Source: Providencia manganoxydans | GTDB lineage: Bacteria > Pseudomonadota > Gammaproteobacteria > Enterobacterales > Enterobacteriaceae | NCBI RefSeq assembly: GCF_016618195.1 | Contig: NZ_CP067099.1 | Location: 992,001 to 1,056,000 of the forward strand | Direction: 5' to 3' | DNA length: 64,000 bases | Shown here: positions 18,127 through 26,063 of the stretch, one piece after another | How the letters are laid out: the number at the start of each line of letters is the position of its first letter | Position numbering within the stretch: position 1 is the stretch's first letter | Program-made: the position numbers and the translations under genes | Notes under the pieces: model-generated | What the model saw: only the letters and a program-made list of their open reading frames with translations | Told to the model about the DNA's origin: nothing | Databases searched by the model: none

Positions 18127-18893
18127 TACACTCGCTCCTCATATTCTTTTTCGCTGACAATGTAGTTGATCAGTCTGCCAACACCTTCGACCTCAACAAT
18201 GACTTCATCACCAGGTACCACATCGGAAAGCCCTTTTGGTGTTCCAGTCGCAATCATGTCGCCAGGTTGTAGGGTCATGAAATCACTGAGGTAGGCAATT
18301 AAAAACGGAATATTAAAAATGAGATCCGCGGTGGAGCCCTTTTGACGCAATTCACCGTTAACATAGGTGTAAAGTGCGAGGTTATGTGGATCTTCAATCT
18401 GATCTTTATCGATAATCCAAGGGCCGATTGGTGTTAAGGTATCGCGGCTTTTCACTCGTAAATTTGGGCGATAGTAGTTTTCTAAATAGTCGCGGATCGC
18501 ATAGTCATTACAAACGGTATAGCCAGCAACATAGTCCATTGCATCAGCTTGTGAAACTTTATGTGCGGTTTTACCGATCACGACAACGAGCTCTGACTCA
18601 TAGTGCATATAGTCAACATTATCAGGGCGAACAGAGACTTGGCGGTGGCCTGTTAGAGTGTTGTCTGCTTTGATAAAAATCAGAGGTTCTTCAGGTGGCT
18701 TAAAATCAAGCTCTGTAGCATGATCGGCGTAGTTTAAACCAAGGGCAAACAGTGTGCCTCTTACTGGTGGTAACCATTCAACATTCGCATCATCACCCGC
18801 AATAACTTGGCCGTTTGGTAGGGTAATTTCTTCATTATCACCGACTGTTACTGAGTACTCGTTACCTTGATAACGAATTTTGGCGTGTTTCAT
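18126..18893 (-). CDS. hpaG2: HpaG2: C-terminal half of the bifunctional HpaG (decarboxylase/isomerase)
   Basis: This 255-residue fumarylacetoacetate-hydrolase-fold protein matches the second half of E. coli HpaG (429 residues). Together with HpaG1 it decarboxylates and isomerises 5-oxopent-3-ene-1,2,5-tricarboxylate. Landmarks are GTLFALGLNYADHATELDF, metal-binding HYESELVVVIGK, AGYTVCNDYAIRDYLENYY and QPGDMIATGTPKGLSDV. An extra N-terminal segment of about 45 residues precedes the catalytic core. AGGAGG lies before the ATG and overlaps the end of hpaG1, 2 bp away. The split into two genes is seen in several bacteria and contrasts with the fused E. coli gene. Confidence 0.93.
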   Translation of the reverse strand: MKHAKIRYQGNEYSVTVGDNEEITLPNGQVIAGDDANVEWLPPVRGTLFALGLNYADHATELDFKPPEEPLIFIKADNTLTGHRQVSVRPDNVDYMHYESELVVVIGKTAHKVSQADAMDYVAGYTVCNDYAIRDYLENYYRPNLRVKSRDTLTPIGPWIIDKDQIEDPHNLALYTYVNGELRQKGSTADLIFNIPFLIAYLSDFMTLQPGDMIATGTPKGLSDVVPGDEVIVEVEGVGRLINYIVSEKEYEERV

Positions 18894-18895
18894 TA

Positions 18896-19525
18896 TTATT
18901 GTCCTCCTGCCGCAACAACTTGATTGCTTAGGCTTGGAAAGCCCTCTGCTTGTATAACCACTTGATCACCCGGTTGGATGGTGGCGCGTTGATGAGGAGT
19001 ACCGATTAGGATCACATCACCTGCTTTTAATGTTGCAAACTCACTTAATGCAGCCACTAATTCATAGGCATCACGTACTAGATCTTTGGTGGACCAACGG
19101 TCGGCTTCTTTGCCATTAATCAATGTAATGATCTCAACCGGAGAAGTTAATGTTGCTGTAGTCATCTCACCGATTGGGCAAAAGCTATCACAACATTTGG
19201 CTTTGATTGCTGGGCGGTAAAATGAGTCTTCAGGCAGACTAACTTCATTAGCTAATGCAAACCCTGCAATGTAATTTTTTGCCTCAGCTTGACTGACTTT
19301 ACGTGCATCTTTACCGATGATTAAGGCAAGTGTTGCGCCACTTTTAACGGTCTCACCAGCTGGATGTAAAATATTATCGCCTGAATTAATTAGTGTATTA
19401 CGCGGCTTAATAAACCACACAGGTGTTTTAGGTGGGGTTTTATAAGGGGCTTGCCCGAAAGCCTCATGCCAGTGCGTAATTTGGCTTTGATGGTTGAGGG
19501 CAACGGCAAAAACAGTGCCTTTCAT
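18896..19525 (-). CDS. hpaG1: HpaG1: N-terminal half of HpaG (decarboxylase/isomerase)
   Basis: This 209-residue protein corresponds to the first half of E. coli HpaG, with MKGTVFAVALNHQSQ at the start, TPVWFIKPRNTLI, metal-site region GATLALIIGKDARKVSQAEA, and KAGDVILIGTPHQRATIQPG near the end. I chose the ATG at 19525 because AAGGAG lies 7 bp upstream and the homologue starts at MKGT; an upstream ATG at 19543 has no such site and adds six residues. It is the promoter-proximal gene of the hpa operon and is transcribed divergently from hpaR. Co-function with HpaG2 in one active complex is known for the family, inferred here. Confidence 0.93.
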   Translation of the reverse strand: MKGTVFAVALNHQSQITHWHEAFGQAPYKTPPKTPVWFIKPRNTLINSGDNILHPAGETVKSGATLALIIGKDARKVSQAEAKNYIAGFALANEVSLPEDSFYRPAIKAKCCDSFCPIGEMTTATLTSPVEIITLINGKEADRWSTKDLVRDAYELVAALSEFATLKAGDVILIGTPHQRATIQPGDQVVIQAEGFPSLSNQVVAAGGQ

Positions 19526-19943
19526 TGACAACTCCTTACTCATAAATCGAAGATTTCGAATGATTGTTAATATATTAATAATGTATTAATTAGAAATTGG
19601 CAATAGACTAATGCATTTGTTAATTTTAATTGTGATCTCTTTAACATATTCATGTTTTTTGAGTGTAACCCCTTAATATTCAGTATGTTGATATTTTTGC
19701 TTATTTTTTATTGTAACTTTTCTTTAACTTTCTTGAGGGGGATTAAATTATTTACTCATTAATATTTTAGGGTTTTTCTTTGTGATTGTTATTTTACCGT
19801 GCTAACCTTGCTTTTAAGCGATGAGAATAATTGAGAGTATCGCTATCACTGAGAGTGAATTTACGACGTAAAAGCGCAATACATGAAGTGGTGCCAAGAA
19901 CTTGGTACTAATTAAACATTATAGAGTGGTGGGTTTTAGACTT
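19526..19943. promoter_or_regulatory. Divergent control region between hpaG1 and hpaR
   Basis: This 418-base AT-rich stretch must hold the promoters for the hpa operon (leftward) and hpaR (rightward). Two dyads stand out as candidate HpaR operators. GTGCCAAG-aa-CTTGGTAC at 19891-19908 (one mismatch) is 36 bp before the hpaR start. The perfect palindrome TTAATATATTAA at 19567-19578 lies about 45 bp before hpaG1. HpaR-type MarR repressors bind palindromes in this divergent region in E. coli W; which dyad is used here is inference. No CRP site could be assigned with confidence. Confidence 0.5.
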
Positions 19944-20396
19944 ATGCATGAATCATTGACAATTGCATTATTACAGGCGAGAGAGACTGCAATGGGATTC
20001 TTTCGGCCTATTTTAAAGTCATACAATTTGACTGAACAGCAATGGCGTATTATTCGTGTTCTTGCGGATAAGCGCTCTATTGATTTCCATGAGTTATCGG
20101 TTCAAACCTGCATTCTTCGCCCGAGTTTGACGGGAATTTTGACTCGAATGGAACGTGAGGGGTTAATTTTTCGTTTAAAACCTCTCAATGATCAGCGCAA
20201 ATTGTATGTGTCCCTGACACCTAATGGGCAGGAGCTTTATGATAAAGCACGCCAAGAAGTGGAAGAAGGATATCAAAAAATTGAACAAGCGTTTTCTCAT
20301 GAAAAAATGCAACGTTTAACGGAATTACTTGATGAATTGATTGCATTAGAAAGCCCTGACTACAGTAATATCACTGATAAAAGAGAAACTGCCTAA
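19944..20396 (+). CDS. hpaR: Homoprotocatechuate pathway repressor HpaR (MarR family)
   Basis: HpaR is the MarR-type repressor of the homoprotocatechuate meta operon, released by aromatic pathway compounds. The protein is 150 residues with MHESLTIALLQARETAMGFF at the start, the winged-helix recognition segment ILRPSLTGILTRMEREGLIF, and the wing LKPLNDQRKLYVSLT. I placed the start at the ATG at 19944 because known HpaR proteins begin with this segment; an upstream TTG at 19902 would add 14 unrelated residues. The ribosome site is weak. It is divergent from hpaG1, as in E. coli W. Confidence 0.94.
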   Translation: MHESLTIALLQARETAMGFFRPILKSYNLTEQQWRIIRVLADKRSIDFHELSVQTCILRPSLTGILTRMEREGLIFRLKPLNDQRKLYVSLTPNGQELYDKARQEVEEGYQKIEQAFSHEKMQRLTELLDELIALESPDYSNITDKRETA

Positions 20397-20418
20397 GGTA
20401 TTCCTTTTTATCAACAAT

Positions 20419-20453
20419 AAAATGGTATTGGTTATTATAGCTAATACCATTTT
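20419..20453 (+). terminator. Hairpin downstream of hpaR
   Basis: AAAATGGTATT and AATACCATTTT form an 11-bp perfect stem, extendable with two mismatches, 22 bp after the hpaR stop. The T-run is within the stem and A-run precedes it, so it could end transcripts in either direction. A second shorter stem (TTTTATCT / AGATAAAA) lies at 20481-20500. Confidence 0.6.
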
Positions 20454-20562
20454 ACCCATGCACTCTTTTGATGGAGAGGTTTTTATCTTTTCAGATAAAA
20501 GTGTTTTATGTGGGCAAGTTATTATAGATTGACCTGTATAAACTCTTGAGCGCTGACCATTC

Positions 20563-20690
20563 TATACTCGTCATACTTCAAGATACAGGGTTGTTGACTG
20601 CGCTATGCTCGCCGAGTCACATAGTTTATCTATGCTCCTCATCTATCTTCGCTTGTCGCCTATCTGCATCTCGAATTATTTAGAGTATAT
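20563..20690 (+). repeat. Palindromic intergenic repeat, copy 2
   Basis: Same family and orientation as the copy at 12416-12541. It begins TATACTCGTCATACTTCAAG and ends CGAATTATTTAGAGTATA, the outermost bases being complementary (TATACTC / GAGTATA). It is joined head to tail with copy 3, sharing the boundary bases. Confidence 0.82.
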
Positions 20691-20820
20691 ACTCGTCATA
20701 CTTCAAGATGCAGGGCTGTTGACTGCGCTACGCTCGCCGAATCATATAGTTTATCTATGCTCCCCGTCTATCTTCGCTTGTCGCCTACCTGCATCCCCAT
20801 CCCGAATTATTTAGAGTATA
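20688..20820 (+). repeat. Palindromic intergenic repeat, copy 3 (tandem with copy 2)
   Basis: This copy follows copy 2 directly and reads TATACTCGTCATACTTCAAG at its left and CCCGAATTATTTAGAGTATA at its right. A short insertion (CCCATC) near the right arm distinguishes it. The 3' end of a broken leftward small gene (20811-21165) runs into it, suggesting that the element landed on that gene's tail. Confidence 0.82.
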
Positions 20821-21165
20821 GGTATGTGGTATTTAGGACGTAAAATATAACTTTTGAATTTTTCATCTTTAGATGACCTAATGAAATCAATTAAGCGTAA
20901 CGCCAAATCTTGTTTCATATCATTTTGACTAAAGATAGGAGCAGCGTGTTCAATAAATGGTGTAATAACTTTGAGCCGCAATAATTTTTTGAAAAAATAC
21001 TGCATCGTACGTGTATTCATATTCACAAGAATGTTGACGCGCTTCAGAACTAATAGTTACGTTAGCCATGCTAGTGACTAAATTAGAGAAATTATTGTTG
21101 GCAGACTCTAGGTTTCTAAAGGGATGCTTGGGTAAGGTAATTGAATTTTTGTACACTGAAAGCAT
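20811..21165 (-). pseudogene. Frameshifted small gene of unknown function
   Basis: A start at 21165 has a clear ribosome site (GAGGA, 9 bp upstream) and opens a frame (MLSVYKNSITLPKHPFRNLE) that stops at 20950. The neighbouring frame continues with KKLLRLKVITPFIEHAAP and a charged tail, DLALRLIDFIRSSKDEKF, down to 20811. The frames cross near about 20993, at a TTTTTT-C-AAAAAA tract, where a one-base indel would join them into a product of about 115 residues. The stop of the downstream frame lies inside palindromic repeat copy 3. I do not recognise the family. It could also be a 71-residue protein with nothing after it, or a sequencing error. Confidence 0.4.
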
Positions 21166-21228
21166 AAGCTAATTCCTCAAAATAAAAGTAATTTTACTTG
21201 AAAAGGAAATGCTTTCTTTAAAAAAACG

Positions 21229-21264
21229 GGGCATCAGATTATTTTTGCATAAATTCTGATGCCC
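21229..21264 (-). terminator. Rho-independent terminator of betT
   Basis: A 10-bp perfect stem (GGGCATCAGA / TCTGATGCCC) lies 10 bp after the betT stop. On the minus strand it is followed by CGTTTTTTTAAAG, a proper U-tract. Confidence 0.85.
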
Positions 21265-21274
21265 TAAGAGTGAT

Positions 21275-23281
21275 TTACTTACCTAACAAATGTAAGAAGT
21301 GAATATGTTTTTCATATTGATCGAGAATATCATGAATGATTTGTTCTTTAGTCCAGCCCATAACATCATAATCTTGACCACCTTCTTTTAAGTGGATTTC
21401 TGCTCGATAGTATTTTTGCTCTTCATTTTTCTCTTCGTCACTATCATCCCCCATGCCTGCAAGTGCGAATGCGGGTTGTACATAATAGCGTAGGCGAACT
21501 TCATATAGGAAGTTCATGTCTTCACCTAAATCGACTTCAAAACCAATTCGGTCATCTTTATCATTATGGATATGGCATGTTGTACCCTGTTTAGCTAATT
21601 CTTCAGAGACCATTTCCATTGATGGATAAACGACTTCACCTAAGAAACGTTTTACCTGATTACGTTTTGGAAAATAAGCGATATTACGCAAGCGTCGTTG
21701 CCACGGAATTGGGTTACGGCTCGCGGTAGGTGCGATAGTGGCTAATTGTTGGCTATCGCGCTTGTAGGCATCAACACGCAATGCTTTGAATAACCCATAG
21801 ATGGCAACAAGTAATACCATCGCGAAAGGTAGAGCACTAGCGATAGTCAATGTTTGCAAAGCCTGTAGACCACCCGCAAGTAACAGAGTAATAGCAACAA
21901 CGCCCATCAGCCCGGCCCAAAAGATACGTTGCCAAACAGGGGTGTTTGAGTCTCCGCCTGATGCTAAGGTATCAACCACCATTGCGCCCGAATCCGCGGA
22001 GGTAACGAAAAAGACGATGACCATTAGCATTGCAAAAAATGACAATACAGTAGAAAACGGGAAGTAGGTTAAAAACTCAAACAGCGCGAGCGAAACATCA
22101 GACTGAACAGTTTCAGCCAATTTTACTGCGCCTTGGTTTTGGATCAGGTTAATCGCAGTATTACCAAAAAAGGTCATCCACATGAGTGTAAACCCTGCTG
22201 GTACAAACAATACCCCTGTGACAAATTCACGGATTGTACGACCACGCGAAATACGGGCAATAAACATACCGACAAAAGGAGACCATGATAGCCACCAGCC
22301 CCAATAGAGGAGGGTCCATCCACCTAACCAATCACTAGACTTAGGCTCATAGGCATACAGGTTAAAGGTTTTACTCACGATCTCGGATAAATAGCCCCCA
22401 GTGTTTTCGACAAATGACTTTAATAGCAAAACGGTTGGGCCAAGAATTAGCACTAACAACAGCAAGATAAAAGCTAAACCTAAGTTCAGTTCAGACAGAA
22501 TACGAATGCCTTTATCTAACCCTGAAACTACAGAAATCGTCGCTAGACAAGTAAAGATCACGATAAGAGCAACCTGCACCATAGGGGTTACAGGTAAACC
22601 AAATAGGTGGTTCATCCCTGCGTTAACTTGCAAAACGCCGAACCCAAGTGAAGTTGCGACACCAAAAACTGTCCCTACAACGGCGAAAATATCGACAAAA
22701 TGCCCGATCGGTCCGTAAATGCGTTCACCAATAATTGGATACAAAGCCGAACGCAATGTGAGTGGTAACCCATGGCGGTAGCTGAAAAATGCCAGGATCA
22801 ATGCAACAATGGCATAAATAGCCCACGCATGAAGACCCCAATGGAAAAAGGTCAAGCGCATAGCTTCTTTAGCGGCTTCAACTGTCTGGGGATCACCAAC
22901 CGGTGGGTTTAGGTAGTGCATCACCGGTTCTGCAACACCAAAGAACATTAAGCCTATACCCATGCCTGCTGAAAAGAGCATTGCAAACCAAGAAACATAA
23001 CTAAAGTTAGGTTGTGCATGATCAGGGCCTAATTTTATTTGTCCATATCGAGAGAGTCCCAGATAAGTCACACTCAATAAAATGATAGCAACGGCTAAAA
23101 TGTAAAACCAGCTAGCATTATTGAATAAATTTTGTTGAAGATGACTTAGATGAGATTCTGCTATTTCAGGCGCTAGGGCAGCGAAACCTACGATCACTAA
23201 GATAACCAAAGCGGAAGTATAAAATACAGGGGGGCTAATTTTTGAGCGAATTTTTTTTGAATCAGTATCAGTTTGACTCAT
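21275..23281 (-). CDS. betT: High-affinity choline transporter BetT (BCCT family)
   Basis: BetT imports choline, the precursor of the osmoprotectant glycine betaine. The protein has 668 residues, twelve hydrophobic segments, and the BCCT signature with its Trp-rich substrate site, LLYWGWWLSWSPFVGMFIAR, followed by ISRGRTIREF (about residues 325-354). The early segment FSAGMGIGLMFFGVAEPVMH is also diagnostic. A long cytoplasmic C-terminal region (about 510-668, with DDSDEEKNEEQKYYRAEIHL) is typical of BetT and linked to osmotic regulation in the family. AAGG lies 7 bp before the ATG. The partners betI, betB and betA are not next to it, so it stands alone with its own terminator. Confidence 0.93.
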   Translation of the reverse strand: MSQTDTDSKKIRSKISPPVFYTSALVILVIVGFAALAPEIAESHLSHLQQNLFNNASWFYILAVAIILLSVTYLGLSRYGQIKLGPDHAQPNFSYVSWFAMLFSAGMGIGLMFFGVAEPVMHYLNPPVGDPQTVEAAKEAMRLTFFHWGLHAWAIYAIVALILAFFSYRHGLPLTLRSALYPIIGERIYGPIGHFVDIFAVVGTVFGVATSLGFGVLQVNAGMNHLFGLPVTPMVQVALIVIFTCLATISVVSGLDKGIRILSELNLGLAFILLLLVLILGPTVLLLKSFVENTGGYLSEIVSKTFNLYAYEPKSSDWLGGWTLLYWGWWLSWSPFVGMFIARISRGRTIREFVTGVLFVPAGFTLMWMTFFGNTAINLIQNQGAVKLAETVQSDVSLALFEFLTYFPFSTVLSFFAMLMVIVFFVTSADSGAMVVDTLASGGDSNTPVWQRIFWAGLMGVVAITLLLAGGLQALQTLTIASALPFAMVLLVAIYGLFKALRVDAYKRDSQQLATIAPTASRNPIPWQRRLRNIAYFPKRNQVKRFLGEVVYPSMEMVSEELAKQGTTCHIHNDKDDRIGFEVDLGEDMNFLYEVRLRYYVQPAFALAGMGDDSDEEKNEEQKYYRAEIHLKEGGQDYDVMGWTKEQIIHDILDQYEKHIHFLHLLGK

Positions 23282-23876
23282 AACAACCTTCTTAGATTTA
23301 TTTTATTGTTTACATACCATACGGTGCATTGGGTATGCGGCGAACTGTCCTTCTTAATGAAACAATGAAAATTGCGAATGGGTTTCTAAAATAAGAAACG
23401 ATAGAAAGAACATTAATAAACGAGTTCATCGAGATAGCTGAAAAGACAATTAAGAAACTGCCACTATCCACTATTTTGCTGATTATTACCCCCCCAATAG
23501 AAAAAATAGGCAGATATACTGCCATATATAGAGCTTAAATTCAAATAAGTACGGGTAACTAGCTATCGCGAGTTAATGATATACTATTATTAATCATACA
23601 ATTAAGAGTGATAATTACTATGATTTAGCTGATTAAATAAAAAGTTATATAAGATGAGTGAAATGCGTAATTATGTTAATTTTGAGGAGGCAGGTAATCC
23701 TCTAAATGACCTGACTATATTTATGCTTCTTACTCTTCAAATTACCGCGCTTTGAGCTGAAGTATGGCTTATATCAGTCACTCTGTTGTCTATGCTGCTC
23801 GCGACCTACTCAGTTATCATTTTACGCTTCTCCAAATGATATGGAGCATTCACTTTTAGGGAATGAGTAAAACAGG
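23282..23876. other. Intergenic region upstream of betT
   Basis: These 595 bases hold no gene that I can support. A 71-codon hydrophobic minus-strand frame at 23310-23525 lacks a ribosome site and is probably chance. The part at about 23730-23860 is richer in G+C and contains GTCTATGCTGCTCGCGACCT, which loosely recalls the inside of the palindromic repeats found at 12.4 and 20.6 kb; it may be a degenerate relative. The betT promoter should lie between about 23290 and 23600. Confidence 0.3.
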
Positions 23877-24143
23877 TTATCTCAATTGGCTATCTTTACT
23901 TGCTCGGCGATTATAACCACTGAAAGTCGCATTCTTTTTATCAAGCGCACTTTGGCAAGCAATACAAAGTTGCACTCCAGGAAGTGCTTGGCGTCGTGCT
24001 ACAGGGATAGCTTCACCACATTCAATACAAAATTCGGCGCTTTCTCCTGAATGAAGTTGGCTACGCGCTTTAGCAACGGCATCATCCAATGTTGCATCGA
24101 TTTGTTCTTGAACGGCATTTTCATTTGCCCAACCGTTAGCCAT
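23877..24143 (-). CDS. ybiI: DksA/TraR-type C4 zinc-finger protein YbiI
   Basis: This 88-residue protein resembles E. coli YbiI: MANGWANENAVQEQIDATLD at the start, then a DksA-type zinc finger with CIECGEAIPVARRQALPGVQ followed by LCIAC (C-x2-C-x17-C-x2-C), and the conserved tail GYNRRASKDSQLR. It lacks the long coiled coil of DksA, so a direct role at RNA polymerase is uncertain; the function of YbiI is not established. The start at 24143 has GGAGG 6 bp upstream. A longer frame from 24155 would place extra residues over the ribosome site. Confidence 0.88.
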   Translation of the reverse strand: MANGWANENAVQEQIDATLDDAVAKARSQLHSGESAEFCIECGEAIPVARRQALPGVQLCIACQSALDKKNATFSGYNRRASKDSQLR

Positions 24144-24199
24144 AAAGACCTCCAATAATAGGACAGAAAAGGTTTACCTATAGAGTAAGGGCATTTACG

Positions 24200-24649
24200 C
24201 TAGCTTAATGGTAATACCATATAAATATGATCCATTCCGTCTTCATCGTACATTTCACCTTCGGTTTGATAACCTAAAGTTTCATAAAAAACAATTGCGG
24301 TATGCTGTGCTGATAAGCCGATCGTGTGAAATTGGTGTTTTTTTGCATATTGCTCAACGAATCTCATTAACTTACGACCTAGCCCTTTACCTCTATGTTG
24401 TTTGAGTACGGCAACACGGCCAACTTTAACTCGGCCATCTGAATGTAATATACAGCGTAATACCGCGGCGGGGGTATCTTCTAGGTATAGCACAACGTGT
24501 AAAGCGTGTTTATCGTATTCATCAATATCAATTTCAGCGGGGAAGCCTTGTTCATGAGTAAAAACTTGTTGACGTAATTCGAATGCATCATCGACGAGTT
24601 CAGGAGAAGAGTGGCCTAGGCTATATTTTATCTGCATATTGATGTCCAT
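24200..24649 (-). CDS. GNAT-family N-acetyltransferase
   Basis: This is a 149-residue acetyltransferase of the GCN5-related fold. The acetyl-CoA motif is in VGRVAVLKQHRGKGLGRKLM (R/Q-x2-G-x-G/A, about residues 77-96), and the C-terminal strand-helix region is QHTAIVFYETLGYQTEGEM. The N-terminal segment (LRQQVFTHEQGFPAEIDIDE) matches the YjcF/ElaA-like subgroup. The substrate is unknown. The start may be the ATG at 24649 or the internal one at 24637; neither has a strong ribosome site. It lies 56 bp upstream of ybiI on the same strand. Confidence 0.8.
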   Translation of the reverse strand: MDINMQIKYSLGHSSPELVDDAFELRQQVFTHEQGFPAEIDIDEYDKHALHVVLYLEDTPAAVLRCILHSDGRVKVGRVAVLKQHRGKGLGRKLMRFVEQYAKKHQFHTIGLSAQHTAIVFYETLGYQTEGEMYDEDGMDHIYMVLPLS

Positions 24650-24730
24650 TTGGTGTAAAAATCATAAAGGTATCATAGCGATACCATAGAATAAACCAAT
24701 ACGGTTTTTGTGCTATTTGGTTACATCATG

Positions 24731-24770
24731 TTCAACAAAAAACAGGTCAATTGACCTGTTTTTTGTTGAA
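24731..24770. terminator. Perfect 40-bp palindrome, bidirectional terminator
   Basis: The left half TTCAACAAAAAACAGGTCAA is the exact reverse complement of the right half. The GC-containing core (ACAGGTCAATTGACCTGT) is flanked by A6 on one side and T6 on the other, so a hairpin with a U-tract forms in both directions. It lies 18 bp after the lipoprotein gene, which it most likely terminates. Confidence 0.8.
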
Positions 24771-24788
24771 GCTATTTAACCGAAGAAG

Positions 24789-25160
24789 CTATTTATTTTC
24801 TGACTTAAGCTCTTCAGTTTTATTTTTGACATCAGTAGCTAGTTCATCGGCCTTATTAATGGCATCAGTCTTAATTTCTTGACTCTTTTCAGAGACTTTA
24901 TCATTAGCTTCTGATAGTTTGCTTTTTGCACTCTCAGTTAATTCATCGGCTTTTTTATCGGCTGAATCCTTAAGTTCTGATGCTTTATCTGAAGCTTGTT
25001 TTTCGAGTTCATTTGCTTTTTGTTGACCCGAATCCTTTAATTGCTCTGCTTTTTCTTCAACCTGCTTCATTGTTTCATCAGTTTTTGAAGAGTCGTCACA
25101 ACCCGCAGCCATAGAGATGATACCAGCAAAAATAAGGGCACCTAATATTTTCTTTTTCAT
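24789..25160 (-). CDS. Small alpha-helical lipoprotein with repeated KADEL-like motifs
   Basis: The product is a 123-residue lipoprotein. MKKKILGALIFAGIISMAAG followed by Cys is a signal peptide with lipobox (MAAGC). The mature part is one continuous amphipathic helix with repeats such as QQKANELEKQASDKASELKD, DKKADELTE and INKADELATDVKNKTEEL, reminiscent of apolipoprotein- or LEA-like repeats. The start at 25160 is set by the signal peptide and AGGA 9 bp upstream; a longer frame to 25304 runs into the promoter region. A perfect-palindrome terminator follows. Function is not known; an envelope-spacer or stress role is a guess from similar proteins. Confidence 0.8.
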   Translation of the reverse strand: MKKKILGALIFAGIISMAAGCDDSSKTDETMKQVEEKAEQLKDSGQQKANELEKQASDKASELKDSADKKADELTESAKSKLSEANDKVSEKSQEIKTDAINKADELATDVKNKTEELKSENK

Positions 25161-25353
25161 AAATATATCCTTTAGCATGTTATGAGTGGGACAAGGATGC
25201 ATATAGCATTTATATAAATATAACGTATATTCAACATAATTTAAAATAAGTGGGCTCCGAAAATAAGCTGTAAGAGAAGATGATAGAGAGTATGCTATTG
25301 TCATATTGGTTAAAACGTATAAAAAACAATAATAGAGCTAAAGGAAATAGGAT

Positions 25354-26007
25354 ATGAGTTATTATTATCTACTTGTGATCATTAAATTTATCATTGGTTT
25401 CGCTATTGTTCTTAGTCATATGAATCTTTCAGGGAAAACGCAGTTATCACAAATGACACCGATTGATTTCATTGGTAACTTTGTTTTAGGTGGAATAATT
25501 GGGGGGGTAATTTATAGTGACACTATTCCTTTATATCAGTATGTTATTATCTTGCTTATTGGTGTCTCATTTATTTCAGGACTAAACTATTTAACTAAAA
25601 AGTTTAATTTTATCCGCAATGTTACTATTGGTAATCCCATCCCTATTATTAATAAAGGGAAATTTATCATGGAAAACATACTTGAGAAGGGAAATAAAAT
25701 TGATATTTTGAATATTTCCTCACGGATACATGCACAAGGTGTTCATTCATTTCAAGAAATTTATTATGCTCAAATTGAACCTGATGGGCAGCTCACTGTT
25801 ATTTGTGATCCAACCAATATGCCCTCAGTGATTGTGATGAAGGACGGGGTGGCTAGGTTAAATGAATTACGATCTGTAGAGAAAGATGAAGAGTGGTTAA
25901 ATCAACAAATGCAGGCGCAGGGGATTAATGAGCCTGATTCGGTATTTCTTGCGGAGTTTTGGCAAGGAGAAGTTAAGTTTATTTTGAAAGATGGCAAAAT
26001 ACAGTAG
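25354..26007 (+). CDS. DUF421 (YetF/YcaP-like) membrane protein
   Basis: This 217-residue protein has two or three N-terminal membrane helices (about residues 4-24, 37-56 and 61-80) and a cytoplasmic C-terminal domain. The family features are TPIDFIGNFVLGGIIGGVIY after helix 1, a NPIPIINKGKFIMENI stretch at the start of the soluble domain, and AQIEPDGQLTVI. Its biochemical role is unknown. AAAGGAAATAGGAT precedes the ATG. It is divergent from the lipoprotein gene across 193 bp and ends at a bidirectional terminator shared with cptA. Confidence 0.82.
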   Translation: MSYYYLLVIIKFIIGFAIVLSHMNLSGKTQLSQMTPIDFIGNFVLGGIIGGVIYSDTIPLYQYVIILLIGVSFISGLNYLTKKFNFIRNVTIGNPIPIINKGKFIMENILEKGNKIDILNISSRIHAQGVHSFQEIYYAQIEPDGQLTVICDPTNMPSVIVMKDGVARLNELRSVEKDEEWLNQQMQAQGINEPDSVFLAEFWQGEVKFILKDGKIQ

Positions 26008-26024
26008 TCAGATTATTAGCATAT

Positions 26025-26054
26025 AAAATGGGAAGCCTGATAGCTTCCCATTTT
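26025..26054. terminator. Bidirectional terminator between DUF421 gene and cptA
   Basis: A 12-bp perfect stem (AAAATGGGAAGC / GCTTCCCATTTT) with a 6-base loop lies between the two convergent genes, 17 bp after the first stop and 9 bp after the second. A4/T4 ends give both strands a short U-tract. Confidence 0.85.
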
Positions 26055-26063
26055 GAGTTAATA

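Noticed and set aside
23310-23525. Hydrophobic 71-codon minus-strand frame upstream of betT
   Set aside because: No ribosome site, AT-driven Ile/Phe/Ser composition, no family features; probably chance.
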